A stretch of DNA of 7,497 nt. It comes from Cytophagales bacterium. Lineage in GTDB: Bacteria; Bacteroidota; Bacteroidia; Cytophagales; Cyclobacteriaceae. The stretch's first letter is position 1. Each line of letters starts with the position of its first letter. The stretch covers positions 1 through 7,497 of the forward strand of contig JAGUUF010000079.1 in assembly GCA_020063545.1 (NCBI GenBank), read 5' to 3'. A model generated the notes under the pieces. It worked only from the letters and a program-made list of their open reading frames with translations. It did not search any database and was not told the DNA's origin. The position numbers and the translations under genes are program-made. Of this stretch, positions 1-7,000 are shown one piece after another.

Positions 1-828
1 ATAGTTCAGGGTTAACCATTCCGGTTTATCGGCATCCTCCTTGCGAATGGCATTGATCACCAACCGCCCACCGGGCAACAGGTTTTTTAATGAGGCGATT
101 ACAGGTTTCCATGCCGGTGTGGTATCAATGATCGCCTGTGCCTTGTATGGAGGAATTTCTCCTATACTTCCGGCCCAGTCAGCGCCAAGCGAACGGGCAA
201 AGTCCTGTTCGGTGTTGCTGCGGGCAAACACCAGAATGGCTGAGCCCGGTAACAATGCTTTCGCAATTTTCAGTACAAGGTGCCCCGAGGCACCAAAGCC
301 CGTGAGTCCTAACGTTTGCCCGTCAGAAAGATTAGCCAGGCGAAGGGAGCGGTACCCGATGGCACCCGCACAGAGTAAGGGCGCGGCTTCGGCATCGGTA
401 AAAAGTTCAGGAATGCTGAAGGCAAATTTTTCAGGTATGGTAAGGTATTCGGCATAACCGCCATGGGCATCGCGGCCGGTGGCACGAAATTCGGGGCACA
501 GGTTTTCATAACCCTCACGACAAAAATTGCATGTTCCGCAGGCCGAATAAATCCAGGCAACCCCTACCCGATGGCCGGGTTGCAGGTTTTGAACAGCAGA
601 GCCGGTTTGAACAACCGTTCCGATTACCTGGTGCCCGGGAACAACCGGAAATGAAGGTGGCGGTGTCCGTCCTTCAATTTCATCTAACTCCGTATGACAT
701 ACTCCGCAGCACGAAACTTTAATCAATACATCACCGGCTGCAGGAACAGGCTTTGGGATTTCCGCCCAGGTTAATGGTTCCTGTACGGAAGCCAGGTTGC
801 AGGTGCGTTGTAGCAGCCATGCCTTCAT
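1..828 (-). CDS. Zinc-dependent alcohol dehydrogenase, 3' end cut by window edge
   Basis: This is a medium-chain, zinc-dependent alcohol dehydrogenase (MDR superfamily), expected to interconvert alcohols and aldehydes with NAD(P) in the cytoplasm. I translated it from the ATG at 828-826; it stays open to base 1, giving 276 residues. An N-terminal GroES-like domain carries the catalytic-zinc region CGVCHTEL (residues 41-48; C44 the likely ligand) and PGHQVIG (64-70; H66 ligand), with C153 as the likely third ligand. Four structural-zinc cysteines lie at 97, 100, 103 and 111. The Rossmann fold starts near 172 with the glycine-rich GFGASGH (177-183). The usual GHE is GHQ here, which I believe is common in the AdhA-like subgroup but could not check. 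The family is normally about 325-345 residues, so roughly 50-70 are missing. It lies 31 bp downstream of the Usp gene and is probably co-transcribed with it. No clear Shine-Dalgarno sequence is visible. The family is certain; the substrate is unknown. Confidence 0.93.
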   Translation of the reverse strand, partial: MKAWLLQRTCNLASVQEPLTWAEIPKPVPAAGDVLIKVSCCGVCHTELDEIEGRTPPPSFPVVPGHQVIGTVVQTGSAVQNLQPGHRVGVAWIYSACGTCNFCREGYENLCPEFRATGRDAHGGYAEYLTIPEKFAFSIPELFTDAEAAPLLCAGAIGYRSLRLANLSDGQTLGLTGFGASGHLVLKIAKALLPGSAILVFARSNTEQDFARSLGADWAGSIGEIPPYKAQAIIDTTPAWKPVIASLKNLLPGGRLVINAIRKEDADKPEWLTLNY

Positions 829-859
829 ACCCTAAGGTAAGCATTCCGGTTTACCAATC

Positions 860-1687
860 TCATTTCATTACCATGCTGAGTACCGGCATATCGGTATGAT
901 ACAGCAGTGTTTCAGTAACGCCAAGCTGGTAATTGGGCCGGCCTTTGCGGTTATGTGTAACCATGGCAATCAGGTCCATTTTTTTGTTGCGGGCAAAATT
1001 CAGGATTCCCTTTTCGCGATCGAAATCGTTGTAAATGAAACTGTAAAACTTAACGGCCCGCTGTACCGGTATGCATTCAGCCATCTTTCGTTCAGCCGAT
1101 GGTGTATCGTAAAAGTTAAAAGGTGTATTCACAAAAAGCAACGAAATGCTTGCCTGCAGATCGGCTGCAAGGTTTTTTACCGTATTCAGCGAACCTATAC
1201 TTCCTTCTTCAAAATCAGATGGAAAAAGAATTTTTTTAATCGCTTTTGGGGTGTATTCTTTCTTTACCGAAAGTACCGGAACATGCGATTTGCGGATGAT
1301 GCGTTGTGCAGTGGAGCCAACAAACAGTTTATCCGATTCACCGGCCCCGTGAGCGCCCATAACGATTAGATCCATTTTGTAGGCTTTGGCAAACTGGATG
1401 ATTTGCTCATGCGCAACACCGCTGTATACAAACGTCTGTACCTGCAGGTTTTTAAACAGATCGCCTGCAGCATATTTGTCCAGTTTTATTTCAGCTTCCA
1501 CCATTCGGGCTTCTACTTCCGGATAGGTTTGCTGCATGCCTACCGGCATCCGGTCCCATTCGGGCGGTGCATACACAACATGTAAAAGGTTAAGCTGTGC
1601 CCCCGTTTTACGGGCAAGGCTGGCAGCAGTTTTAGCGGCACTTTGTGCGCATTTGGAAAAATCAAAAGGAATAAGAATGTTTTTCAT
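860..1687 (-). CDS. Universal stress protein, UspA family, tandem two-domain
   Basis: This 275-residue cytoplasmic protein has two UspA domains in tandem, a usual architecture in Bacteroidota. Domain 1 (about 1-142) begins with the typical strand KNILIPFDFS and has the ATP-binding signature G-2X-G-9X-G(S/T): G111, G114 and G124-S125, followed by HVPVLSV. Domain 2 (about 150-275) restarts with KKILFPSDF. Its C-terminal loop reads THNRKGRPNYQLGVTET (244-260), where the G-2X-G part is gone, so only the first domain is likely to bind nucleotide. Usp proteins help cells survive starvation, hypoxia or other stress, but the molecular role varies and cannot be read here. The ATG at 1687 fits the conserved N-terminal strand. 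The gene lies 36 bp after the coiled-coil gene and 31 bp before the alcohol dehydrogenase gene on the same strand, so an operon is likely. There is no Shine-Dalgarno sequence, which is ordinary for this phylum. Confidence 0.94.
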   Translation of the reverse strand: MKNILIPFDFSKCAQSAAKTAASLARKTGAQLNLLHVVYAPPEWDRMPVGMQQTYPEVEARMVEAEIKLDKYAAGDLFKNLQVQTFVYSGVAHEQIIQFAKAYKMDLIVMGAHGAGESDKLFVGSTAQRIIRKSHVPVLSVKKEYTPKAIKKILFPSDFEEGSIGSLNTVKNLAADLQASISLLFVNTPFNFYDTPSAERKMAECIPVQRAVKFYSFIYNDFDREKGILNFARNKKMDLIAMVTHNRKGRPNYQLGVTETLLYHTDMPVLSMVMK

Positions 1688-1703
1688 GGTGCATCACATT
1701 GGT

Positions 1704-1726
1704 TGATAATCAAAAAAGCATTATCA
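1704..1726 (-). repeat. Small inverted repeat at the stop codon between two operon genes
   Basis: TGATAAT (1704-1710) and ATTATCA (1720-1726) are exact reverse complements separated by 9 bp. Read on the minus strand, the stem starts at the TGA stop of the coiled-coil gene, immediately followed by TAA in frame. The stem has only 7 pairs, nearly all A-T, and no U-run directly follows. It is therefore unlikely to be a strong terminator; mRNA processing or pure chance are the alternatives. Confidence 0.3.
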
Positions 1727-2350
1727 GAATGATTCAATTGCTTTGCGAAGGTGCTTATAGGCAAGTTGAATTTCATCTTTGAAATCAGTTAATTTTTCAC
1801 TTCCTGCCTTCCATTTCGAACTGGCCTGATCGGTAAGCCTGGATACGTTGCGCCTCGCATCCTTCATTTTTTCCCTGAACGAATCTTTAACCATGAATTT
1901 TTTCAGAATAAATTTCAGCCGGATGATTTCAAGCTTCAGCTTAAATTTTTCGATTTCGTGGTATAGTTCTTCCAGGTTGATTGAAGCCGGCAGACTTTGT
2001 TTCAAATCATTTTCCAGGCGAACCAGCGCCTCAAGAATTTTTTTTCGTTGCGCTTCAAAAATTTCTTTTGTTTCGCTTTTGCCCAATGCCAGTTGAAGTT
2101 CGAGATCTTCAACCCGTGTTTTGAGCCGATTAGCCATGGTTTGCACTTCGGCCTGGTTTAGTGCGGCTTTAACCACCTGAAGCTGGCGGGCAAAAGTGAT
2201 TTTTAATTCTTCAAACTTATCCTTTGCTTCTGCTTTGCCCAGAGTGAACTGGAGCGCCAGTTCATCAAGTTCCTGCTGTGCTTCCAGCAACTTGTCGGCC
2301 AGGCGGGCAAGAAGGGGTTGATTGGGTGTAGATTGTTTCGGTGTTTCCAT
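1724..2350 (-). CDS. Coiled-coil protein with threefold internal repeat, function unknown
   Basis: This protein of 208 residues is rich in Glu, Lys, Leu and Ala, and almost wholly helical by composition. I see no signal peptide or membrane segment, so it is probably cytoplasmic. Heptad-like spacing of hydrophobic residues suggests long coiled coils, broken near 120-125 by a proline (SLPASIN). Three copies of one unit are visible: LALQFTLGKAEAKDKFEE (31-48), LELQLALGKSETKEIFEA (83-100) and IRLKFILKKFMVKDSFRE (143-160). The first two are close; the third keeps the pattern but loses LGK. Lysine and phenylalanine in K-x-x-F are shared by all three. It is first in a leftward operon with a Usp and an alcohol dehydrogenase, so a stress-related scaffold role is possible but only inferred. 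I do not recognise a named family. The ATG at 2350 is the first in frame before a strongly biased coding stretch; no Shine-Dalgarno sequence precedes it. Confidence 0.85.
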   Translation of the reverse strand: METPKQSTPNQPLLARLADKLLEAQQELDELALQFTLGKAEAKDKFEELKITFARQLQVVKAALNQAEVQTMANRLKTRVEDLELQLALGKSETKEIFEAQRKKILEALVRLENDLKQSLPASINLEELYHEIEKFKLKLEIIRLKFILKKFMVKDSFREKMKDARRNVSRLTDQASSKWKAGSEKLTDFKDEIQLAYKHLRKAIESF

Positions 2351-2398
2351 AGTTGTTTGTTACCGTTTTATCCTTCTCATTTACATCAGCAAACAACT
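2351..2398. repeat. 9-bp inverted repeat touching the start codon of the coiled-coil gene
   Basis: AGTTGTTTG (2351-2359) and CAAACAACT (2390-2398) are perfect reverse complements with a 30-bp spacer. On the minus strand the inner arm CAAACAACT runs straight into the ATG at 2350-2348. It could be a bipartite operator or an RNA stem close to the start codon. A repeat of this size could occur by chance somewhere in a window this long, so only its position makes it worth noting. Confidence 0.35.
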
Positions 2399-2493
2399 TG
2401 TAAGCGCGTTGCCATCAAATTACTAATGTCATAACCCTGTTCTGATATTTATCATGTAAAGAAATGAACTGATAGCTTCATTTTCAGGTATTT

Positions 2494-2498
2494 AAAGG
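2494..2498 (+). promoter_or_regulatory. Shine-Dalgarno-like AAAGG of the hydrolase gene
   Basis: AAAGG lies 7 bp before the ATG at 2506. It supports this start, as does the conserved N-terminus, in which D2 and H6 belong to the family's metal-binding motif. It is the only gene start in the window with a reasonable purine-rich ribosome site. Confidence 0.5.
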
Positions 2499-2505
2499 TA
2501 AAGCA

Positions 2506-3516
2506 ATGGATTCCATTACCCATCTGGCACTGGGTGCAACCCTTGGCGAGTTGATGCTCGGTAAACAGCTTGGCAAAAAGGCCCTGGCAATTGGTGCCAT
2601 TGCCCAATCGGTTCCCGACATTGATTTTGTTGCAGCCGCCTGGCTTACGCCTGCGGAAAACCTGATTGCCCACCGCGGGTTTACCCATTCACTTCTTTTT
2701 GCAGGTATGGTTTCACTTTTCCTTGCCCTCATTGCCGACCGGTGGCATCGAAGGCGACACGTTTTTTTAGGCAACTGGTGGATATTCTTTGCCGTGCAGC
2801 TTTGCGTTCATCTTTTTATTGACGGGTTTAATGCCTACGGAGTAGGCTGGCTTGAGCCGTTCAGCCATCTGCGGTTTTCGTTTAATACACTGTTTGTAGC
2901 CGATCCGTTTTTCTCTTTTGGTGTTGGACTGGCTTCAGCTGTTTTGATTTTTTTAAAGCGCCATCATTTCCACCGCACCAGGTGGGCAATACTCGGTATT
3001 GGGCTGAGCGCTGCTTATCTTGCTTACAGCGTGGTCAATAAAATCACCATTGACCAATCGGTAAGAAGTGAATCGAGATTGCGGGGGTTTAATACGAATC
3101 GTTACTTCACTACTCCTACTCCGCTAAATAACTGGTTGTGGTATGTGGTTGTTGAAGATCAAAACGGATTTCAGATTGGATACCGTTCGGTTTTCGACAA
3201 CCAGTTGGAGTTGAAACTTGAATACTTCCCTAAAAATGACAGCCTGTTGAACCGGATACACGACCATGAGTCCCTGCAACGGCTTATCCGGTTTTCACAG
3301 GGATATTATACCGTGGCATTGGTGCGGGATACGCTTGTGTTTAACGATCTTCGGTTCGGCCAGGTTGGCGGATGGCAGAATCCCCGTGCCCCATTTGTGT
3401 TTCACTATTACCTTGATCATCCTGAGGAAAACACACTGTTAATACAGCGCGGCAGGTTTGCAGGCTGGAATACAGAAACAGTTCGCTCGTTATGTAAGCG
3501 AATAAAGGGAAACTAA
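2506..3516 (+). CDS. Membrane-bound metal-dependent hydrolase, YdjM/LexA-binding family
   Basis: This 336-residue integral membrane protein is of the YdjM type (PF04307), annotated as inner-membrane-associated metal-dependent hydrolases of unknown substrate. The metal-binding pattern is complete: D2 and H6 in MDSITHLALG, PDID (37-40), AHRGFTHS (55-62), H102 and D106 in HLFIDGFNAYG (102-112), and ADP (132-134). Hydrophobic segments lie at about 26-46, 63-78, 91-106, 135-151 and 160-178. After the last one comes a soluble region (about 180-336) rich in aromatic residues and without a motif I recognise. The start is set by the conserved first residues and by AAAGG 7 bp upstream. It stands apart from the leftward operon (155 bp, divergent) and is 84 bp from the efflux genes, with its own intergenic hairpins in between, so co-transcription with them is doubtful. 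The family is secure; substrate and physiological role are not known. Confidence 0.9.
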   Translation: MDSITHLALGATLGELMLGKQLGKKALAIGAIAQSVPDIDFVAAAWLTPAENLIAHRGFTHSLLFAGMVSLFLALIADRWHRRRHVFLGNWWIFFAVQLCVHLFIDGFNAYGVGWLEPFSHLRFSFNTLFVADPFFSFGVGLASAVLIFLKRHHFHRTRWAILGIGLSAAYLAYSVVNKITIDQSVRSESRLRGFNTNRYFTTPTPLNNWLWYVVVEDQNGFQIGYRSVFDNQLELKLEYFPKNDSLLNRIHDHESLQRLIRFSQGYYTVALVRDTLVFNDLRFGQVGGWQNPRAPFVFHYYLDHPEENTLLIQRGRFAGWNTETVRSLCKRIKGN

Positions 3517-3517
3517 G

Positions 3518-3550
3518 TAACAATTTGGTTATTGTTAATGCTGATAACCA
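3518..3550 (+). repeat. Two overlapping, mutually exclusive stem-loops
   Basis: TAACAAT (3518-3524) pairs with ATTGTTA (3531-3537) across a 6-nt loop. TGGTTAT (3526-3532) pairs with ATAACCA (3544-3550) across 11 nt. The two stems share 3531-3532, so only one can form fully at a time. They start 1 bp after the hydrolase stop codon and end 15 bp before the -33 element of the next promoter. No T-run follows the first stem, so it is not a standard terminator. They may instead be protein-binding dyads or mark the 3' end of the hydrolase mRNA. Confidence 0.4.
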
Positions 3551-3565
3551 TCTGATTAAAAACTT

Positions 3566-3596
3566 TTTGCGGTAAGCAGATTAACCGCTACTTTTG
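3566..3596 (+). promoter_or_regulatory. Bacteroidota-type promoter of the metal-efflux locus
   Basis: TTTG (3566-3569) and TACTTTTG (3589-3596) match the Bacteroidota housekeeping consensus TTTG / TAnnTTTG at all fixed positions, with a 19-bp spacer, which is the usual distance. Transcription should begin about 4-7 bp after the -7 box, near 3600-3603. That is at, or almost at, the GTG start codon at 3601 of the His-rich gene. This is the best promoter in the window and is expected to drive the efflux genes. Confidence 0.72.
3569..3588. promoter_or_regulatory. Dyad filling the promoter spacer, candidate operator
   Basis: GCGGT (3569-3573) and ACCGC (3584-3588) form a perfect 5-bp dyad, with one further matching pair at 3575/3582. 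The dyad starts on the last base of the -33 box and ends directly before the -7 box. A regulator bound here would cover or distort the core promoter, as MerR-family and many repressor operators do. The sequence matches no operator I know. That it serves metal sensing is inferred only from the downstream genes. Confidence 0.42.
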
Positions 3597-3600
3597 TGTT

Positions 3601-3993
3601 GTGAAAAACCTGCTAGCCCTGATATTTCTTCAGATTTTGCTGCTGAAATCCATCATGCCGGCAATGGATACATTTGAGTTGTCGAAGCTTAGTGCTTTGG
3701 CCGAGCATTACGCTGAGCATCAGAAAGAAAACCCTGAACTTTCATTCTGGCAATTTCTGATTCTTCACTATGAAAACCCAAAACACCACACCGAAGATCA
3801 CCAAAAGCACAGCCACCTGCCATATGGCGAGCAGCATCACGATAGCTGCCCCCTGCAGGTATGGTTTGCCTCTGCTGATTTTTCGCTGCAGTTAAATTCA
3901 GAAAGGGTGAATTGTGAAATCATCAACTTTTATAACAGTCCTACGGGTTCCAATTTCCTGTCGTCCATCTGGCAGCCTCCCCGCCAGTCGTAA
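3601..3993 (+). CDS. Small secreted His-rich protein leading the metal-efflux locus
   Basis: This 130-residue protein begins with a hydrophobic signal-like segment (2-20, KNLLALIFLQILLLKSIMPA, possible cleavage after A21), so it is probably periplasmic or membrane-tethered. Residues 56-80 hold eight histidines (56, 62, 63, 67, 70, 72, 79, 80), followed by C83; C105 is the only other cysteine. Such clusters bind Zn, Ni, Cu or Co. The C-terminus reads SIWQPPRQS; I recall small His-rich proteins ending in QPP beside CzcA-type genes in Bacteroidota, but could not check. The start must be GTG 3601: upstream in the same frame there is no usual start codon before the TGA at 3553, and the next ATG (3655) would remove the signal segment. 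The pump gene follows after 83 bp. A role as metal chaperone, buffer or sensor is inferred; no enzymatic motif is seen. Confidence 0.82.
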   Translation: MKNLLALIFLQILLLKSIMPAMDTFELSKLSALAEHYAEHQKENPELSFWQFLILHYENPKHHTEDHQKHSHLPYGEQHHDSCPLQVWFASADFSLQLNSERVNCEIINFYNSPTGSNFLSSIWQPPRQS

Positions 3994-3999
3994 ACAAAC

Positions 4000-4022
4000 T
4001 TCAGTTGCGCACTGAACTTTTT
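4000..4022 (+). terminator. Weak terminator-like hairpin, possible attenuator before the pump gene
   Basis: TTCAGT (4000-4005), loop TGCGC, ACTGAA (4011-4016), then C and five Ts (4018-4022). Three further A-T pairs are possible outside a C-C mismatch. This is the layout of an intrinsic terminator, but the stem has only two G-C pairs, so read-through should be substantial. It would lower pump expression relative to the His-rich protein rather than separate the two genes. Confidence 0.45.
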
Positions 4023-4060
4023 AAAGGGAAGTGCTCCATTATTTATTTCCTTTTTATCGA

Positions 4061-4079
4061 TTAATCATGATCAACCATG
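4061..4079 (+). promoter_or_regulatory. Start-site element, copy 1 (pump gene)
   Basis: TTAATCATGATCAACCATG ends on the pump's ATG and matches 15 of 19 bases of the sequence at the start of the outer-membrane gene (7213-7231). Bases 4061-4074 form a 14-bp dyad with one mismatched pair. There is no Shine-Dalgarno sequence, so this element may influence initiation. An ATG at 4067 opens a short overlapping frame of nine codons (to the TGA at 4094-4096) that runs across the pump start. Confidence 0.4.
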
Positions 4080-7000
4080 TTGAATTGGATCATTGAATTT
4101 TCCTTACGGAATAAACTGATCATCCTGTTATTACTTGCCGGTCTTGTTGGCTGGGGCAGTTATTCCGTTACCCAACTGCCCATTGATGCGGTGCCTGACA
4201 TTACCAATAACCAGGTGCAGATTATTACCACCGCACCATCACAATCGGCCCAGGATATTGAACGACTGGTCACATTTCCGGTGGAGCAAACCATGGCTAC
4301 CATTCCCGGTATTGTTGAAATCCGGTCCTTTTCCAGGTTCGGGCTTTCCGTTGTTACCATTGTATTTACCGATAACACCGATGTATACTGGGCACGCCAG
4401 CAGGTTAACGAGCGGCTTGTGGATGCAAAAAAACTTATACCGGCCGGTGTGGGCACACCCGAACTTGCACCGGTTACCACCGGCCTTGGCGAAATCTATC
4501 AGTATATCGTTACAACAAAGCCCGGATATGAATCCAGGTACAGCCTTACCGAACTTCGTACCATTCAGGACTGGATTGTACGAAGACAGTTGCTGGGTAC
4601 CAAGGGTGTAGCTGATGTGAGCAGCTATGGCGGATTTGTGAAGCAATACGAAATTGCCCTTGATCCCGACCGGTTAAAAAGTTTTGGCATCGGCATTCAG
4701 GATGTATTCGCGGCACTTGAAAAAAATAACCAGAACACCGGGGGGGCATACATCGAAAAAAATTCAAGCGCATACTTTATCCGCAGCGAAGGATTACTTA
4801 CCAATGCTGAGGACATAAAGAATATCGTGGTGCACCACACCCCAGCCGGAATACCCGTGCTGCTCAGCCACATTGGTGATGTCAGGTTTGGCGCTGCCAT
4901 CCGGTATGGCGCGATGACTAAAAATGGCGTAGATGAAACCGTAGGCGCTGTTGTGATGATGCTTAAGGGCGCCAACTCATCGGAAGTGATTGCCAATGTA
5001 AAGGAGCGCATTGCCGCTATAGAAAAGACCTTGCCCGAAGGAGTTGTTATAGAAGCGTTCCTTGATCGCACCAAGTTGGTAAACAACGCCATCAGTACGG
5101 TAACAAAGAACCTTGCCGAGGGTGCGCTCATCGTCATTTTTGTTTTGGTATTACTGTTGGGTAACCTGCGTGCCGGGCTTGTGGTAGCTTCTGTGATTCC
5201 CCTATCCATGCTGTTTGCCGTCAGCATGATGAATGTTTTGGGCATTTCCGGTAACCTGATGAGCCTGGGTGCAATTGACTTCGGGTTAATTGTTGATGGC
5301 GCGGTGATTATTGTTGAGGCAAGCCTGCACCACCTGGTTACACGAAACAGCGTGATGAAGTTATCGCAATCAGAAATGGACCTTGAAGTCGGCTCATCAG
5401 CAAAAAGCATGATGAGTGCTGCAGCGTTCGGCCAGGTAATCATACTCATTGTTTACCTGCCCATCCTTTCGCTGGTGGGCATTGAAGGCAAAATGTTTAA
5501 ACCCATGGCCGAAACGGTAATGTTGGCCATTACCGGTGCGTTTATTCTATCGGTTACCTATGTTCCGGTGGCATCTTCTCTCCTGCTATCCAGGCGGATT
5601 AGACATTCAGTAACCCTTGCTGATACGATTATTCGTGTCATTCAATCCGCATACCAACCAACATTGCGGTGGGCATTAAAGCACCGCGTTGCGGTTGTGG
5701 CCGCTACTGTTGTTGTGTTCACACTTTCACTTGGGTTATTCGCATCGCTTGGAGGGGAGTTTCTGCCTGAATTGGATGAAGGTGACTTTGCCGTTGAAAC
5801 CCGCACCCTGCCGGGCAGCAGCCTGAGCGAGACAATAAACGCTACTTTAAAAGGCGAACGTGTACTGCTTGAAAATTTCCCCGAAGTAGAAAAGGTAATT
5901 GGGAAAATCGGTGCCAGCGAAATACCCACCGACCCAATGCCGCTGGAAGGCGCAGATATGATGGTGATTATGAAAGACAAATCGCAATGGGTATCGGCCT
6001 CTACTAAACAGGAGATGATCGAAAAGATGCAACAGAAACTTGAAGAGCAGGTGCCGGGCATCTGGTTTGGTTTTCAACATCCGATACAAATGCGGTTTAA
6101 CGAATTGATGACCGGTGCACGACAGGATGTGGTACTGAAAATCTACGGAGAAGACCTGGATAAACTAAGCCACTATGCCGAGCTGGTAGGAAAGCAGGTA
6201 AGCCGCGTGGAGGGCGCTGAGGATCTTTTTGTAGAAAAGATAACCGGGTTGCCGCAGATCGTGATCCGGTATGACCGCGAGAAAGTTGCCTATTTCGGCC
6301 TTAACCTCGAGGATATTAATTCGGTAATCAATTCGGCTTTGGCCGGCAAGGCAGCAGGGGTTGTATTTGAAGGTGAGCGCAGGTTTGACCTGACGGTTCG
6401 CTACGCCCCCGATAGAAGGGAGAATATCGAGGACATCCGGAATATTGTCCTAACCACTCCGGCAGGTCAGCGGGTGCCCTTATACCAGGTTGCAGGTATT
6501 GAACTTGAACCGGGCCCTGCACAAATTCAACGCGATGATGCCAAACGAAGGATTATTGTAGGCTTTAATGTTCGTGGACGGGATGTGGAAAGCATTGTGC
6601 ACGAGTTGCGTGATAGAATTGCTGCAGAAATAAAATTTGAAGCCGGTTATTTCATCACTTATGGCGGATCGTTCAAAAACCTTGAAGAGGCCCGCGGCAG
6701 GCTGTTGCTGGCCGTTCCGGCTGCACTCGCCTTAATATTTATCATGTTGTTTTTTGCATTTAATTCCATTAAGCAAAGCCTGTTAATCTATACGGCTATT
6801 CCGCTATCGGCAATTGGCGGCATCATTTCGCTTTGGATTCGCGATATGCCGTTCAGTATTTCGGCAGGTGTTGGGTTTATAGCCCTTTTTGGTGTTTCGG
6901 TTTTAAACGGGATTGTGCTGATAGCCGAGTTCAACAAGCTAAAAGGCTCCGGGATAGCCGATACCGAAACGCGAATAAAACAAGGCACTAAAGTAAGGCT

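Larger units (their letters stand above)
2351..2505. other. Divergent intergenic region between the leftward operon and the hydrolase gene
   Basis: These 155 bp must hold promoters for both directions. Leftward, TTTG followed after 19 bp by TAAAACGG (minus strand, about 2393-2363) has the right spacing but a poor -7 element. Rightward, TTG (2409-2411), 20 bp, then TAACCCTG (2432-2439) keeps only TA and TG of TAnnTTTG. Neither is convincing. The end of the region holds the ribosome site of the hydrolase gene. No RNA gene or open reading frame of note is seen. Confidence 0.35.

Noticed and set aside
41..457. A 138-codon plus-strand frame over the alcohol dehydrogenase
   Set aside because: The opposite strand encodes a clear zinc-dependent dehydrogenase through the whole stretch, with all zinc ligands, so this frame is its shadow.
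836..855. GGTAA...TTACC hairpin between the Usp and alcohol dehydrogenase genes
   Set aside because: Only 5 pairs across a 10-base loop and no T-run; expected by chance.
896..1369. A 157-codon plus-strand frame over the universal stress protein gene
   Set aside because: It is antisense to a clear UspA-family gene and its translation resembles no protein family.
4067..4096. A nine-codon overlapping frame at the pump start as a regulatory leader peptide
   Set aside because: It starts at ATG 4067 and ends within the pump gene at a TGA. It is too short and has no ribosome site or notable codon run, so it is mentioned only as part of the start-site element.
4135..4611. A 158-codon alternative frame within the start of the pump gene
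   Set aside because: The pump frame is conserved over this stretch; the alternative is Pro/Leu/His-rich noise without an initiation signal.
4697..5449. A 250-codon open frame on the minus strand inside the pump gene
   Set aside because: It is antisense to a strongly conserved RND pump, its composition is Ser/Thr/Ile-rich with no recognisable domain, and no promoter or ribosome site is seen. It is a shadow of the pump's codon use.
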